Positions 1 through 6,041 of a stretch of DNA of 18,071 nucleotides are shown piece by piece. Numbering within the stretch: position 1 is the stretch's first letter; each line of letters starts with the position of its first letter. The DNA is from JBOFBH01 sp051657715 (GTDB taxonomy: Bacteria > Actinomycetota > Actinomycetes > Actinomycetales > Angustibacteraceae). The notes beneath the pieces were generated by a model. That model worked only from the letters and a program-made list of their open reading frames with translations, did not search any database and was not told where the DNA came from. Made by a program: the position numbers and the translations under genes. Location: the NCBI GenBank assembly GCA_051657715.1, contig JBOFLF010000079.1:1-18071 (forward strand). The letters run 5' to 3'.

Positions 1-405
1 CTGGCCACCATGAGCGAGGTGGACCTGCCGGTGGACACGGTGCGGGACCAGATCAACACGGCGGTCGACATCGTGGTGCAGCTGACCCGAGCGCCCGACG
101 GTGCCCGCCGGGTCACCGAGGTGTGCGCGCTCACCTCCACCCGCCGGCAACCCTATGTCGTGCACCCCATCAGCCGGTTCGACGCCGATCCGCTCGGGCC
201 GGACCGAATCAGTCGTGGCCGATTCGTGCATGGCCCGCTACCGCGGGACATGCACCGCCGGCTGGTGGCCGCCGGTGAAGCCTTACCAGCGGTCTGGGCG
301 CGCGGCATCGGCGACAACGACAACCGACGCCATGAGTCCGACGGTAACGACGCTGACGGACGACTCCGACGCCATGACTCCGACGCTATGACTCCGACGC
401 CATGA
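1..405 (+). CDS. tadA: Tad/Flp pilus secretion ATPase TadA (CpaF), C-terminal fragment
   Basis: This is the end of a gene that begins before the window; the frame is open from base 1. The peptide reads VDLPVDTVRDQINTAVDIVV and continues with QLTRAPDGARRVTEV, which is the C-terminal part of the TadA/CpaF subfamily of hexameric secretion ATPases. In this family the ATPase sits on the inner face of the membrane and powers pilin assembly through TadB and TadC. The Walker A and B motifs must lie upstream and are not visible. The family-like part ends near PAVWARGIG. The last 30 or so residues are a hydrophilic Asp/Arg-rich tail encoded by a degenerate repeat. The stop TGA overlaps the tadB start as ATGA, so the two are probably translationally coupled. 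The identification is firm; the natural end before the repeat expansion is uncertain. Confidence 0.88.
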   Translation: MATMSEVDLPVDTVRDQINTAVDIVVQLTRAPDGARRVTEVCALTSTRRQPYVVHPISRFDADPLGPDRISRGRFVHGPLPRDMHRRLVAAGEALPAVWARGIGDNDNRRHESDGNDADGRLRRHDSDAMTPTP

Positions 406-415
406 CTCCGACGAC
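374..415 (+). repeat. 14-bp tandem repeat, three copies, across the tadA/tadB junction
   Basis: Units atgactccgacgct (374-387), atgactccgacgcc (388-401) and atgactccgacgac (402-415). A more degenerate copy of the same words lies upstream from about 330. Because 14 is not a multiple of three, the three ATG triplets fall in three different frames. The second codes the tadA end (MTPTP, stop) and the third is the tadB start (MTPTT). Confidence 0.93.
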
Positions 416-1346
416 TCCGGCTGCGACCCCCACGGTGATCGCCGTCCTGGCCTTCGTTGTGCTCGGCCTGGCTGTGGCGGGGGCAGCGGTCCTGACGGCT
501 GCCGTTCACCGGGGGGTTCTGGTCAGCGAGGCCGCCGGGGACGTTCGGACGGGTCCGCTCCTTCGGGTGCGTCGCCGGGTGGACGCGTGGGTCATCGGTA
601 CCGGTCCAGGACGGCGATTGCGGGACAAGCTCGCCGGGGCCGACGTCGCGGTCTCGCCGACGGGCTATCTCGGCCTTCTCGGGTGTCTCGTCCTGTCCGC
701 GGTGGTGCTCGGGCGGGAGCTGCTCGGCCTGCTCGGCAGCGTGGTGGTCGTGGTCGCTGTGGTGGCAGCCGCCGACCGGCTGCTGCGACACCGGCAAGAG
801 CGACGGGTGGAGGCCTTCGTCGGCCAACTGCCTGATGTGGCGCGGGTTGTGGCGAATGCGGCGTCCGCCGGTCTGGCGCTGCGGCAGGCCATCACGGTGG
901 TCTCTCGAGAGGTCGACGACCCGGCTGGTCACGAGTTCGCGCTGGTCGCGGAGCAATTGGCCCTGGGGTTTGGCCTGGACCGCGCGCTGATCGACGTGGA
1001 CCGTCGGCTGCCGTCCCGGGAGCTGCGCGTCCTGGTGCAGACCCTGGTGATCCAAAGCCGATCCGGCGGTGCTCTGGTGGCCGCGCTGACCACCATCGCG
1101 GCCACGTTGGAGCAGCGCAAGGAACTCCGCCGCGAGGTGCGTACGGCGGTGTCGGGTGCGGTGTTCAGCGGCTACGTGGTCGCCGCACTGGGTACTGGTT
1201 CGGTGTTCGTGATGAACCTGATCTCGCCAGGAGCGCTGGATGTCCTCGCCCGCACCAGCGTGGGACGGGTGGTGCTGCTCGCCGCCGCCGCGTTGTTCCT
1301 CGTCGGTTTCCTGGTGATCCGGCGCATCACGACGGTGGAGGTGTAA
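402..1346 (+). CDS. tadB: Tad pilus assembly membrane protein TadB (T2SSF domain)
   Basis: This 314-residue polytopic protein belongs to the type II secretion F (T2SSF) family. It is expected to form, with TadC, the inner-membrane platform on which TadA acts. Hydrophobic segments lie at about 12-34, 87-123, 253-275 and 289-306. The cytoplasmic T2SSF helical domain runs about 138-250 and contains FVGQLPDVARVVANAASAGL and later VIQSRSGGALVAALTTIA, a typical arrangement for the family. The start ATG overlaps the tadA stop and lies in the third copy of a 14-bp tandem repeat, so the first residues (MTPTTPAATP) are repeat-derived. The stop TAA is followed with no gap by the tadC GTG. The order after the ATPase separates TadB from TadC; sequence alone would only say T2SSF protein. 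Confidence 0.9.
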   Translation: MTPTTPAATPTVIAVLAFVVLGLAVAGAAVLTAAVHRGVLVSEAAGDVRTGPLLRVRRRVDAWVIGTGPGRRLRDKLAGADVAVSPTGYLGLLGCLVLSAVVLGRELLGLLGSVVVVVAVVAAADRLLRHRQERRVEAFVGQLPDVARVVANAASAGLALRQAITVVSREVDDPAGHEFALVAEQLALGFGLDRALIDVDRRLPSRELRVLVQTLVIQSRSGGALVAALTTIAATLEQRKELRREVRTAVSGAVFSGYVVAALGTGSVFVMNLISPGALDVLARTSVGRVVLLAAAALFLVGFLVIRRITTVEV

Positions 1347-2252
1347 GTGGTGCTGGTCGCGCCGGTTGCGGCGGTGGTCTGCGTGGGCTTGGCCGCGACT
1401 GGGTGGTGGCTGCTGCGCTCCACCGGTCTGGAGGATGTCGAGCGTGCGCTGGCTCCTGGTTCCCGTGCCGATGCTGCTGGCGACGCGGCTGGCAGGCCGC
1501 CGGTGGTGGCCCGGGCGCTGGATGCTCTCGGGCGGGTTGGTGGCCGGATGGTGCTGTCCTGGTACGGGACTCGCCGGCTGGATCGGTTGCGTCGTCGGCT
1601 GGGGGCGGCGGGACAGCCGGAGGGCTTGGACGCCGAGGCGTTCATCCGCCGGCAGGTCGGGTTCGCCCTCGCCGGCCTGGTGGCGGCGGGGTTCTTCGCC
1701 GGCAGTGGGCAGCCGGTGCTGGCCGTTGTCGTGCTCGTCGGGTGCACCAGCTGGATGAGCGTGTGGTTGCGGACGGTCGCGGCACGCCGGCAGGCGGCGA
1801 TCGCTCGTGCGCTGCCGGACTTCCTCGACGTCCTGACCGTCACCGTGAGCGCCGGCCTGAGCCTGCCGGTCGCGCTGGACCGGGTGTCTGCCGATGATCC
1901 GGGCCCGCTCGGTGACGAGATCCGACGTGTGCTGGACGACCTGCGGTACGGCCGGGGCCGGCGGCGTGCGCTGGCAGATCTGCGTCGTCGCAACGCCGCA
2001 CCGTCGATGGGCTCGTTCGTCACCGCCGTGCTGCAGGCTGAGGAGCTCGGAACGCCGGTGGCACAGGTCCTCAGCGAGATCGCCGCGGACGTCCGGCGCG
2101 AGTTCGCCCAAGACGCTCGCCGTCGCGCGGCACGAGCCGGCCCGAAGGTGAGTCTGGCTGTCACCACGTTCATCGTGCCCGGCGCCATGCTGCTGATCAT
2201 CGCCGCGCTGGTGCTGGCGAACCTGCCCCGGTTCCGGGAGGTGTTCGGGTGA
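1347..2252 (+). CDS. tadC: Tad pilus assembly membrane protein TadC (T2SSF domain)
   Basis: This is the second T2SSF-family membrane protein, 301 residues, paired with TadB in the Tad inner-membrane platform. The start is a GTG immediately after the tadB TAA. Hydrophobic segments lie at about 5-23, 105-140 and 268-291. The T2SSF domain covers about 155-265 and includes ALPDFLDVLTVTVSAGLSLP and later AEELGTPVAQVLSEIAADVR, both characteristic of actinobacterial TadC proteins. Its stop overlaps the next start as GTGA. Length and topology are normal for the family. Confidence 0.9.
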   Translation: MVLVAPVAAVVCVGLAATGWWLLRSTGLEDVERALAPGSRADAAGDAAGRPPVVARALDALGRVGGRMVLSWYGTRRLDRLRRRLGAAGQPEGLDAEAFIRRQVGFALAGLVAAGFFAGSGQPVLAVVVLVGCTSWMSVWLRTVAARRQAAIARALPDFLDVLTVTVSAGLSLPVALDRVSADDPGPLGDEIRRVLDDLRYGRGRRRALADLRRRNAAPSMGSFVTAVLQAEELGTPVAQVLSEIAADVRREFAQDARRRAARAGPKVSLAVTTFIVPGAMLLIIAALVLANLPRFREVFG

Positions 2253-2803
2253 CCACCCCAGGACGTGGCGGCGGCGAGCCGGCCGTGAAGGTCTTGGTGG
2301 TGAGTGGCCATCCGACCGCCTTGGCGGGCATCGTCGCCCAGTTGCGCCAGGTGCCCGCGGTCACCGACGTCCTGACCGTGGCCGATGGTGATTCGGCGCT
2401 CGAGTTGCTCGACCGATGCCTCCCCGCAGGTGCAGACACAGGCGGCCCCAGCACGGGCGGCCCCAGCACATGGATGGTCGAGATCCTGACTGCTCGCGAG
2501 GTGCAGGTCGTCGAGGCGGTCGCGTGCGGGCTGTCAAACGCCAATATCGGCCGGTCCCTGTTCCTGACCGAGAAGACCGTGAAGAACCACCTCAACCGGA
2601 TCTTCGCCAAGGTCGCGGTCCGCAGTCGCACCGAGCTGGTGGCGGCTTGGCATGGCACCCAGAGCGTCGATCGCCTTGGGACACAACGGATCTCAATGGG
2701 GTCCTTGGACCCTCGGCGATCCGGTCGTCGCGGTTCTAGCGTCAATCCAGCTTCGATTCCCCGGGTGCAACCGGGGAGCCCGCGACCCAGGAGAAACCCA
2801 TGA
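2249..2803 (+). CDS. LuxR-type regulator with a shortened, degenerate receiver domain
   Basis: A 184-residue protein with a clear LuxR/NarL helix-turn-helix at about 79-134 (ILTAREVQVVEAVACGLSNA, then LTEKTVKNHLNRIFAKV). Before it, residues 12-55 look like the first part of a response-regulator receiver (VKVLVVSGHPTALAGIVAQL). The acidic pair expected after the first strand is replaced by Ser-Gly, and the part that would hold the phosphorylated Asp and the rest of the fold is missing. In its place is a short linker with a duplicated GGPST. After the HTH comes a basic, low-complexity tail of about 50 residues. It overlaps both tadC (GTGA) and the pilin gene (ATGA), so it is cotranscribed with the pilus genes and may regulate them without phosphorylation. 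DNA binding is inferred from the family; the target is unknown. Confidence 0.82.
   Translation: MTTPGRGGGEPAVKVLVVSGHPTALAGIVAQLRQVPAVTDVLTVADGDSALELLDRCLPAGADTGGPSTGGPSTWMVEILTAREVQVVEAVACGLSNANIGRSLFLTEKTVKNHLNRIFAKVAVRSRTELVAAWHGTQSVDRLGTQRISMGSLDPRRSGRRGSSVNPASIPRVQPGSPRPRRNP
2441..2470 (+). repeat. 15-bp direct repeat, two copies, in the regulator linker
   Basis: Two adjacent 15-bp units, ggcggccccagcac plus one variable base, at 2441-2455 and 2456-2470. They encode the peptide GGPST twice. They lie exactly where the receiver-like segment of the regulator stops and the HTH approach begins. Confidence 0.85.
2757..2778 (+). promoter_or_regulatory. Stem-loop just upstream of the pilin ribosome binding site
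   Basis: Perfect arms TCCCCGG (2758-2764) and CCGGGGA (2771-2777) enclose a 6-base loop GTGCAA; a G-U pair can extend the stem by one. The hairpin lies inside the last codons of the regulator and ends 11 bases before the AGGAG of the flp gene. No U-tract follows, so a role in mRNA stability, processing or pilin translation fits better than termination. The role is inferred. Confidence 0.5.
2789..2793 (+). promoter_or_regulatory. Ribosome binding site of the Flp pilin gene
   Basis: AGGAG lies six bases before the ATG at 2800. It is a strong Shine-Dalgarno sequence compared with the overlapping starts of the neighbouring tad genes. This fits a pilin needed in larger amounts than the assembly proteins. 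Confidence 0.7.
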
Positions 2804-3024
2804 CCCGCATGACCTGTCAGTGCCGTGCAGCGTGGCACCTAGCCACCGCTTCCCTCGCTCGCGCCCTACGCCAGCGGCCGGATAGCGGCCAGGCGTCCAC
2901 CGAGTACGCCGGCATCCTGTTCGTGATCGTGGCACTCGTCGCCGCGCTCATCGCAGCCGGTTTCACCGACGTCGGCGAAGCGATCAAGATGAAGATCGTC
3001 CAGGCGGTCAACAAGATCGGATGA
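2800..3024 (+). CDS. flp: Flp-family type IVb pilin
   Basis: A 74-residue prepilin and the likely major subunit of the Tad pilus. The Flp signature is plain: residues 29-42 read SGQASTEYAGILFV. A TadV-type prepilin peptidase would cut after Gly30, leaving Glu at position +5 and Tyr at +6, as in Flp pilins. The hydrophobic helix follows at about 38-54, then a short amphipathic tail (about 55-74), giving a mature pilin of about 44 residues. The leader of 30 residues is basic and a little long. No prepilin peptidase gene is in view, so it must be encoded elsewhere. The start ATG overlaps the regulator stop and has its own strong ribosome binding site. Confidence 0.92.
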   Translation: MTRMTCQCRAAWHLATASLARALRQRPDSGQASTEYAGILFVIVALVAALIAAGFTDVGEAIKMKIVQAVNKIG

Positions 3025-3031
3025 CGGTGCG

Positions 3032-3760
3032 GTGCCGTCGCTGGTGGGCGACCTGATGAGACATGACAGGCACAGCCCCCATCGATCCTGCCTGTCAGGT
3101 ACCCGGGAGGAAGGGCAGGCGATCGTCGGCCTAGTTCCCGCGGTGCTTGTCCTGATCGCCGCGCTGGCGCTCGTGCTGCCGACGCTCGGGGACGCGGTCA
3201 ACAGCCGCACCGAGCAGCGGACCGCAGCGGACGCTGCCGCGCTAGCCGCCGGAACCGCCTTCGCCGAGGAACTGCACCGCCGGTGGCGTCTACCGACGAC
3301 GATCGGCTCCACCCCGCCGCACCTGCTCCTGGATCAGCCGGTGGACCGGCTCGCTCGGGAGCGGGTGGTAGTCGCAGCTCGACGGTTTGCCCAGGCGGGC
3401 GGCGCTGACCTGGTCGGTTTCGCGGTGCGGCCGATGCCCGCCGGGGTGGAGTACGAGGTGCAGACCCGCAGCCAGCGTCCGGTCTACGGCTCCCACGAGC
3501 ACACACATGCGCGGGCGGTCGCGCGGGTGGTCCTGCGGCGGGGGTTGTGCGTCCGCGAGGGGAATCGGCTGCTCGGTGTCCTGGCGTCGTCCGGTCGGTG
3601 CCTCAGCCGAGACGAGTGGACGAAGGAGGCTTCAGGTCGCCCGTTCGTGCCGTCCGGTGGGGCCGCCCCATCCAGCTCCGCCACAGCGGTCCCCCAAGAA
3701 CCGGGCGTCGAGAATCTGGACGTCGACGAGCTTGCCGTCGACGTGATGCTGACCGTGTGA
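3032..3760 (+). CDS. TadE/TadG-like pilus-associated pseudopilin
   Basis: A 242-residue protein that starts seven bases after the pilin stop. It has one hydrophobic segment (about 32-52) preceded by REEGQAIVGLVPAVL, which resembles the N-terminal anchor of TadE/TadG-type pseudopilins. After it comes RTEQRTAADAAALAAGTAFA, a pattern common in actinobacterial TadG-like proteins. The remaining 160 residues should be extracytoplasmic; two Cys lie at about 172 and 190. The Glu at +5 after the Gly of the putative cleavage site is Gly here, so processing by prepilin peptidase is doubtful. The GTG at 3032 is used; an in-frame ATG at 3056 is an alternative, and neither has a strong ribosome binding site. 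It is the last gene of the tad run. Confidence 0.75.
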   Translation: MPSLVGDLMRHDRHSPHRSCLSGTREEGQAIVGLVPAVLVLIAALALVLPTLGDAVNSRTEQRTAADAAALAAGTAFAEELHRRWRLPTTIGSTPPHLLLDQPVDRLARERVVVAARRFAQAGGADLVGFAVRPMPAGVEYEVQTRSQRPVYGSHEHTHARAVARVVLRRGLCVREGNRLLGVLASSGRCLSRDEWTKEASGRPFVPSGGAAPSSSATAVPQEPGVENLDVDELAVDVMLTV

Positions 3761-3808
3761 TCCAGCAGCTGGGTGGCAGACAACCACCGGTCATCCTCTA
3801 TCCACCCA

Positions 3809-3859
3809 GGTCCGGCAGCTACCGCGGTCCGGCGGCTACCGCGGTCCGGCGGTTCACCC
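3809..3859 (+). repeat. 17-bp tandem repeat, three copies, between convergent genes
   Basis: Three adjacent units at 3809-3825, 3826-3842 and 3843-3859. The first two read ggtccggc(a/g)gctaccgc and the third diverges at its end. The array lies after the pilus operon and runs into the last codons of the DUF192 gene on the other strand. Confidence 0.85.
3821..3845. terminator. Possible bidirectional terminator hairpin
   Basis: The palindrome ACCGCGGT occurs at 3821-3828 and again at 3838-3845 and can fold into an 8-bp stem with a 9-base loop. It sits between the convergent ends of the pseudopilin gene (stop 3760) and the DUF192 gene (stop 3854). A smaller stem, GGTGG/CCACC at 3772-3788, is nearby. 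There is no U-tract, which is common for actinobacterial terminators, so the call rests on position and fold only. Confidence 0.4.
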
Positions 3860-4318
3860 GTCGGGTGCCGGCCACTGCCCGCTGATCGGATGGGTGGCGG
3901 ATCCCGTTGGTGCGGAGGGTTCCACCACGGCGAGCCGGCTGCCGACCTCGATGCCCCACCGGCGCATGCTGTTCGCGGCGGCTTCCACGGTGGCGTCGGC
4001 TCGCCGACGCCACCGGGTCGTCCCACGCCACGGCCGCAACGTCGTCAGGTGCAGAACCACGCCGTCCCGGTCGAGCACCGCCACGTCGATCGAATACCGC
4101 ATGCCCACCGTGTGCACCGTCGGGCACCGGGTGATCCACAGGGCGCCGTGGACCGCGCGGGTGCCGAGCAATCCGCGGTGTCGCTCGCGCACCGTCCGGG
4201 CCACAGCCACTGGCGCGACCGGTTGCCCGTCGACGAGCAGCAGACCAGGCCCGGGGCCGAAGGCCGGTGACCGCTGCCCGCCCTGGCGCCCGGTCACCGG
4301 CCTACCGGACGACCACAC
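3854..4318 (-). CDS. DUF192 family protein
   Basis: A protein of up to 154 residues matching DUF192. It has the core TVRERHRGLLGT, the signature CPTVHTVGMRYSIDVAVLDR with Asp-Gly after it, and LRPWRGTTRWRRRADATVEA. In this family the Cys, the His-Thr-x-Gly-Met-Arg segment and the Asp-Arg-Asp-Gly turn are the conserved features; the molecular function is not established. There is no clear signal peptide. The gene overlaps the end of the M23 peptidase gene upstream by 17 bases, so the two are probably cotranscribed. The start is uncertain: the GTG at 4318 is used, and a GTG at 4297 would also leave the domain intact. Confidence 0.78.
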   Translation of the reverse strand: MWSSGRPVTGRQGGQRSPAFGPGPGLLLVDGQPVAPVAVARTVRERHRGLLGTRAVHGALWITRCPTVHTVGMRYSIDVAVLDRDGVVLHLTTLRPWRGTTRWRRRADATVEAAANSMRRWGIEVGSRLAVVEPSAPTGSATHPISGQWPAPDG

Positions 4319-5099
4319 CTCGCTTGGCGAGCCACGCCCGTGGGTCTACCGCTTCGCCACCGTCCGGGTGCACCTCCAGATGCAGGTGCGGGCCGGTGGA
4401 GCTGCCGCTGTTGCCGACCTCGCCGATCTTCTGGCCGGGGGTGACGTCCTGACCCAGTCCCACGTCGATCCGCGACAGGTGGCAGTACCACGAGACCGTG
4501 CCGTCCCAGTGGCGGATCTCGACCTTGTACCCGTACCCGCCCTGAATCCCAGCGAAGATCACGGTACCGGACGAGATCGCACCCACCCGGGTGCCCACGG
4601 GTGCCGCGTAGTCGTCACCGGCGTGTAGCCGCCCCCACCGCGGGCCGTAGCCGGACGTGAACCGGTAGTCGGTCACCGGCAGCACCCAACGCCTGGCCGC
4701 GGCTTGCGCTGTTCGGCGCTTCTCGGCGAGCTCAGCGCGCTGGCGAGCCCGGGCGACCCGGTCCCGGCGTTCTCGGCGCTGTTCCTGCAGCTCGCGCTCC
4801 AGCTGACCCCGCTGGGCCGCTTGGTCGTAGGTGCGCTCGACACTGGTGCTCAGGTGGTGTGTCTGCGATGCGTTCCACGTCGGAGCCGTGGTGGATGAGC
4901 CTGAACCGGTCGCGTCGACGTCGCCGGTAGCGGCTCTCGGGAGGCTGGGCAACACCACCGATCCGGTCGCGGTCAACGTCAGTGCGGCGGCCGCCGCACC
5001 CGGGAGAGTGGCGCCACGAGCGCCAGATCGAGTGGGCCGGTCGACCGGCATCCGGTGCCGGCCACGGTGTCGGCCAGCGTAGGAAGAGTTTTTTGGCAC
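4302..5099 (-). CDS. Secreted M23-family (LytM-type) metallopeptidase
   Basis: A 265-residue exported peptidase expected to cut peptidoglycan cross-bridges or stem peptides. From the chosen start the N-terminus is basic (GRHRGRHR) with a weakly hydrophobic stretch at about 28-56, compatible with a signal peptide or anchor. A charged coiled-coil follows at about 92-135, then the M23 domain from about 138 to the end. Zinc ligands are visible: His159 and Asp163 in LHAGDDYAAPVGT, and His240 in GPHLHLEVH, with the supporting catalytic His207 (YCHL) and His238. All expected active-site residues are present, so it should be an active enzyme rather than a degenerate regulator. The start is the GTG at 5099 because GAGGT lies five bases upstream; the ATG at 5051 has no ribosome binding site. 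Confidence 0.87.
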   Translation of the reverse strand: MPKNSSYAGRHRGRHRMPVDRPTRSGARGATLPGAAAAALTLTATGSVVLPSLPRAATGDVDATGSGSSTTAPTWNASQTHHLSTSVERTYDQAAQRGQLERELQEQRRERRDRVARARQRAELAEKRRTAQAAARRWVLPVTDYRFTSGYGPRWGRLHAGDDYAAPVGTRVGAISSGTVIFAGIQGGYGYKVEIRHWDGTVSWYCHLSRIDVGLGQDVTPGQKIGEVGNSGSSTGPHLHLEVHPDGGEAVDPRAWLAKRGVVVR

Positions 5100-5104
5100 A
5101 GATG

Positions 5105-5109
5105 ACCTC
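5105..5109 (-). promoter_or_regulatory. Ribosome binding site that decides the M23 peptidase start
   Basis: On the minus strand this reads GAGGT, a perfect match to the anti-Shine-Dalgarno core, five bases before the GTG at 5099. It supports that start over the in-frame ATG 48 bases downstream. Confidence 0.55.
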
Positions 5110-5300
5110 GGGTCGACGGGTGGGAGCCGCAAGTGACCATACGAAAGTCGCCGTCGGTCATCAAGCCCGGCTCGATCTACCTGTGGACTCGCCCTCCCCC
5201 AGCCCCAGCCGGCTGGCCCCGATCCGACGCGCCCAAGCTGAGCTCTACGCTTCGGGCAGGCGCCCGGCACGAGTCCGCCACGCGCTGGGCAGGCGCTGCC

Positions 5301-5308
5301 GAGGAGGT
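5301..5308 (+). promoter_or_regulatory. Ribosome binding site of the B12-binding subunit gene
   Basis: GAGGAGGT lies seven bases before the ATG at 5316. It fixes this start against the much longer open frame that extends upstream to about 5133. Confidence 0.8.
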
Positions 5309-5315
5309 TCCGACG

Positions 5316-5753
5316 ATGACGACACCGCCACGCCAACCGCCTGAGCATGACCGCAGTACCCCGATCCGGGTGGTCGTGGCCAAGCCTGGACTGGACGGCC
5401 ACGATCGTGGCGCCAAGGTTGTCGCCCGGGCGCTGCGGGACGCAGGCATGGAGGTGATCTACACCGGCCTGCACCAGTCGCCGGAGCAGATCGTCGGGGC
5501 AGCCATCGCCGAGGACGCGGACGCGATCGGATTGTCCGTGCTGTCCGGCGCACACATGACGCTCTTCGCGCGGGTCATCGAGCTGCTGCGCGAACGGGAC
5601 GCGCAGGACATCGTGGTGTTCGGCGGCGGGATCATCCCGGATGCCGACATCGCGGAGCTGGAGCGGCTTGGTGTGGCCACGGTGTTCACCCCGGGGACGA
5701 GGACCCAGGCCATCATCGAGTGGGTCCATGAGCACGTCGTCCCCCGCGGGTAG
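5316..5753 (+). CDS. icmB: Cobalamin-binding small subunit of an acyl-CoA mutase (IcmB-like)
   Basis: A 145-residue stand-alone B12-binding domain. It contains VVVAKPGLDGHDRGAKVVAR with the base-off/His-on motif Asp-x-His-x-x-Gly (DGHDRG), then GLSVLSGAH and VVFGGGIIPDADIAEL, which line the cobalamin tail pocket. In Streptomyces, isobutyryl-CoA mutase pairs such a small subunit (IcmB) with a separate catalytic subunit and interconverts isobutyryl-CoA and n-butyryl-CoA. IcmB of S. coelicolor is, as I recall it, near identical in motif layout and lies in the same gene neighbourhood upstream of sucCD. The catalytic subunit is not in the window, so methylmalonyl-CoA mutase or another mutase as partner cannot be excluded. 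The product sits naturally beside succinyl-CoA metabolism. The start is set by a strong ribosome binding site. Confidence 0.83.
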   Translation: MTTPPRQPPEHDRSTPIRVVVAKPGLDGHDRGAKVVARALRDAGMEVIYTGLHQSPEQIVGAAIAEDADAIGLSVLSGAHMTLFARVIELLRERDAQDIVVFGGGIIPDADIAELERLGVATVFTPGTRTQAIIEWVHEHVVPRG

Positions 5754-6041
5754 CTCAGGTCTGCTGCCGAGCCTCTAGCCCGATAGGAACTCCGCTTGGT
5801 GATCGAACTCACTCGATGGATACCGTGGGTGAAATACGTTGATGCGAGGGTGATCTGATCTCTCGTGGCGTGGGTCGGATGACCGATGGCCGGCCGTCAG
5901 GTTGGCCGATATAAACAGGTGAGGATCGACGGTTGCCGGACGGCGATTTACCACCCTCGGCAGGTCGTCGTCCTGGCCAGCATGCCGATCCGATCAGCAC
6001 GCCGACATGAGCGGGCCTGATCCACCGCCTGGAGCAGACCA
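5754..6041. other. Intergenic region, mostly featureless
   Basis: The 288 bases between the B12 subunit gene and the Thr-rich protein gene are less GC-rich than the surroundings. A TATAAA at 5910-5915 could be a -10 element, but no good -35 lies at the right distance. GCTC/GAGC arms at 5754-5772 form only a four-pair stem. I see no convincing gene or RNA here; the promoter of the next gene probably lies in this stretch. Confidence 0.4.

Noticed and set aside
153..2311. Long open frames on the minus strand opposite the tad genes (up to about 650 codons)
   Set aside because: They mirror the real genes, as expected in very GC-rich DNA, have Arg/His/Pro-rich low-complexity products and no family motifs.
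2745..2780. TTCGATTCC, resembling a tRNA T-loop
   Set aside because: The flanking bases do not form a T-stem and no other tRNA arms are present; the bases belong to a simple hairpin in the regulator gene.
3773..4628. Plus-strand frames over the DUF192 and M23 region
   Set aside because: The minus strand has intact HxxxD and HLH zinc motifs and the DUF192 signature; the plus frames show no known motif.
5110..5300. Cobalamin riboswitch ahead of the B12 subunit gene, or ydaO-type riboswitch ahead of the M23 gene
   Set aside because: No B12-box or ydaO core sequence was found, and the shared 216-base space is short for either with promoters.
5133..5315. N-terminal extension of the B12 subunit frame
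   Set aside because: The extension is not family-like, and GAGGAGGT lies at ideal distance before the ATG at 5316.
5740..5790. tRNA-like GGGTAGCTCAG segment
   Set aside because: It resembles a D-arm, but no anticodon arm or T-arm follows, and it overlaps the stop codon of the B12 subunit gene.
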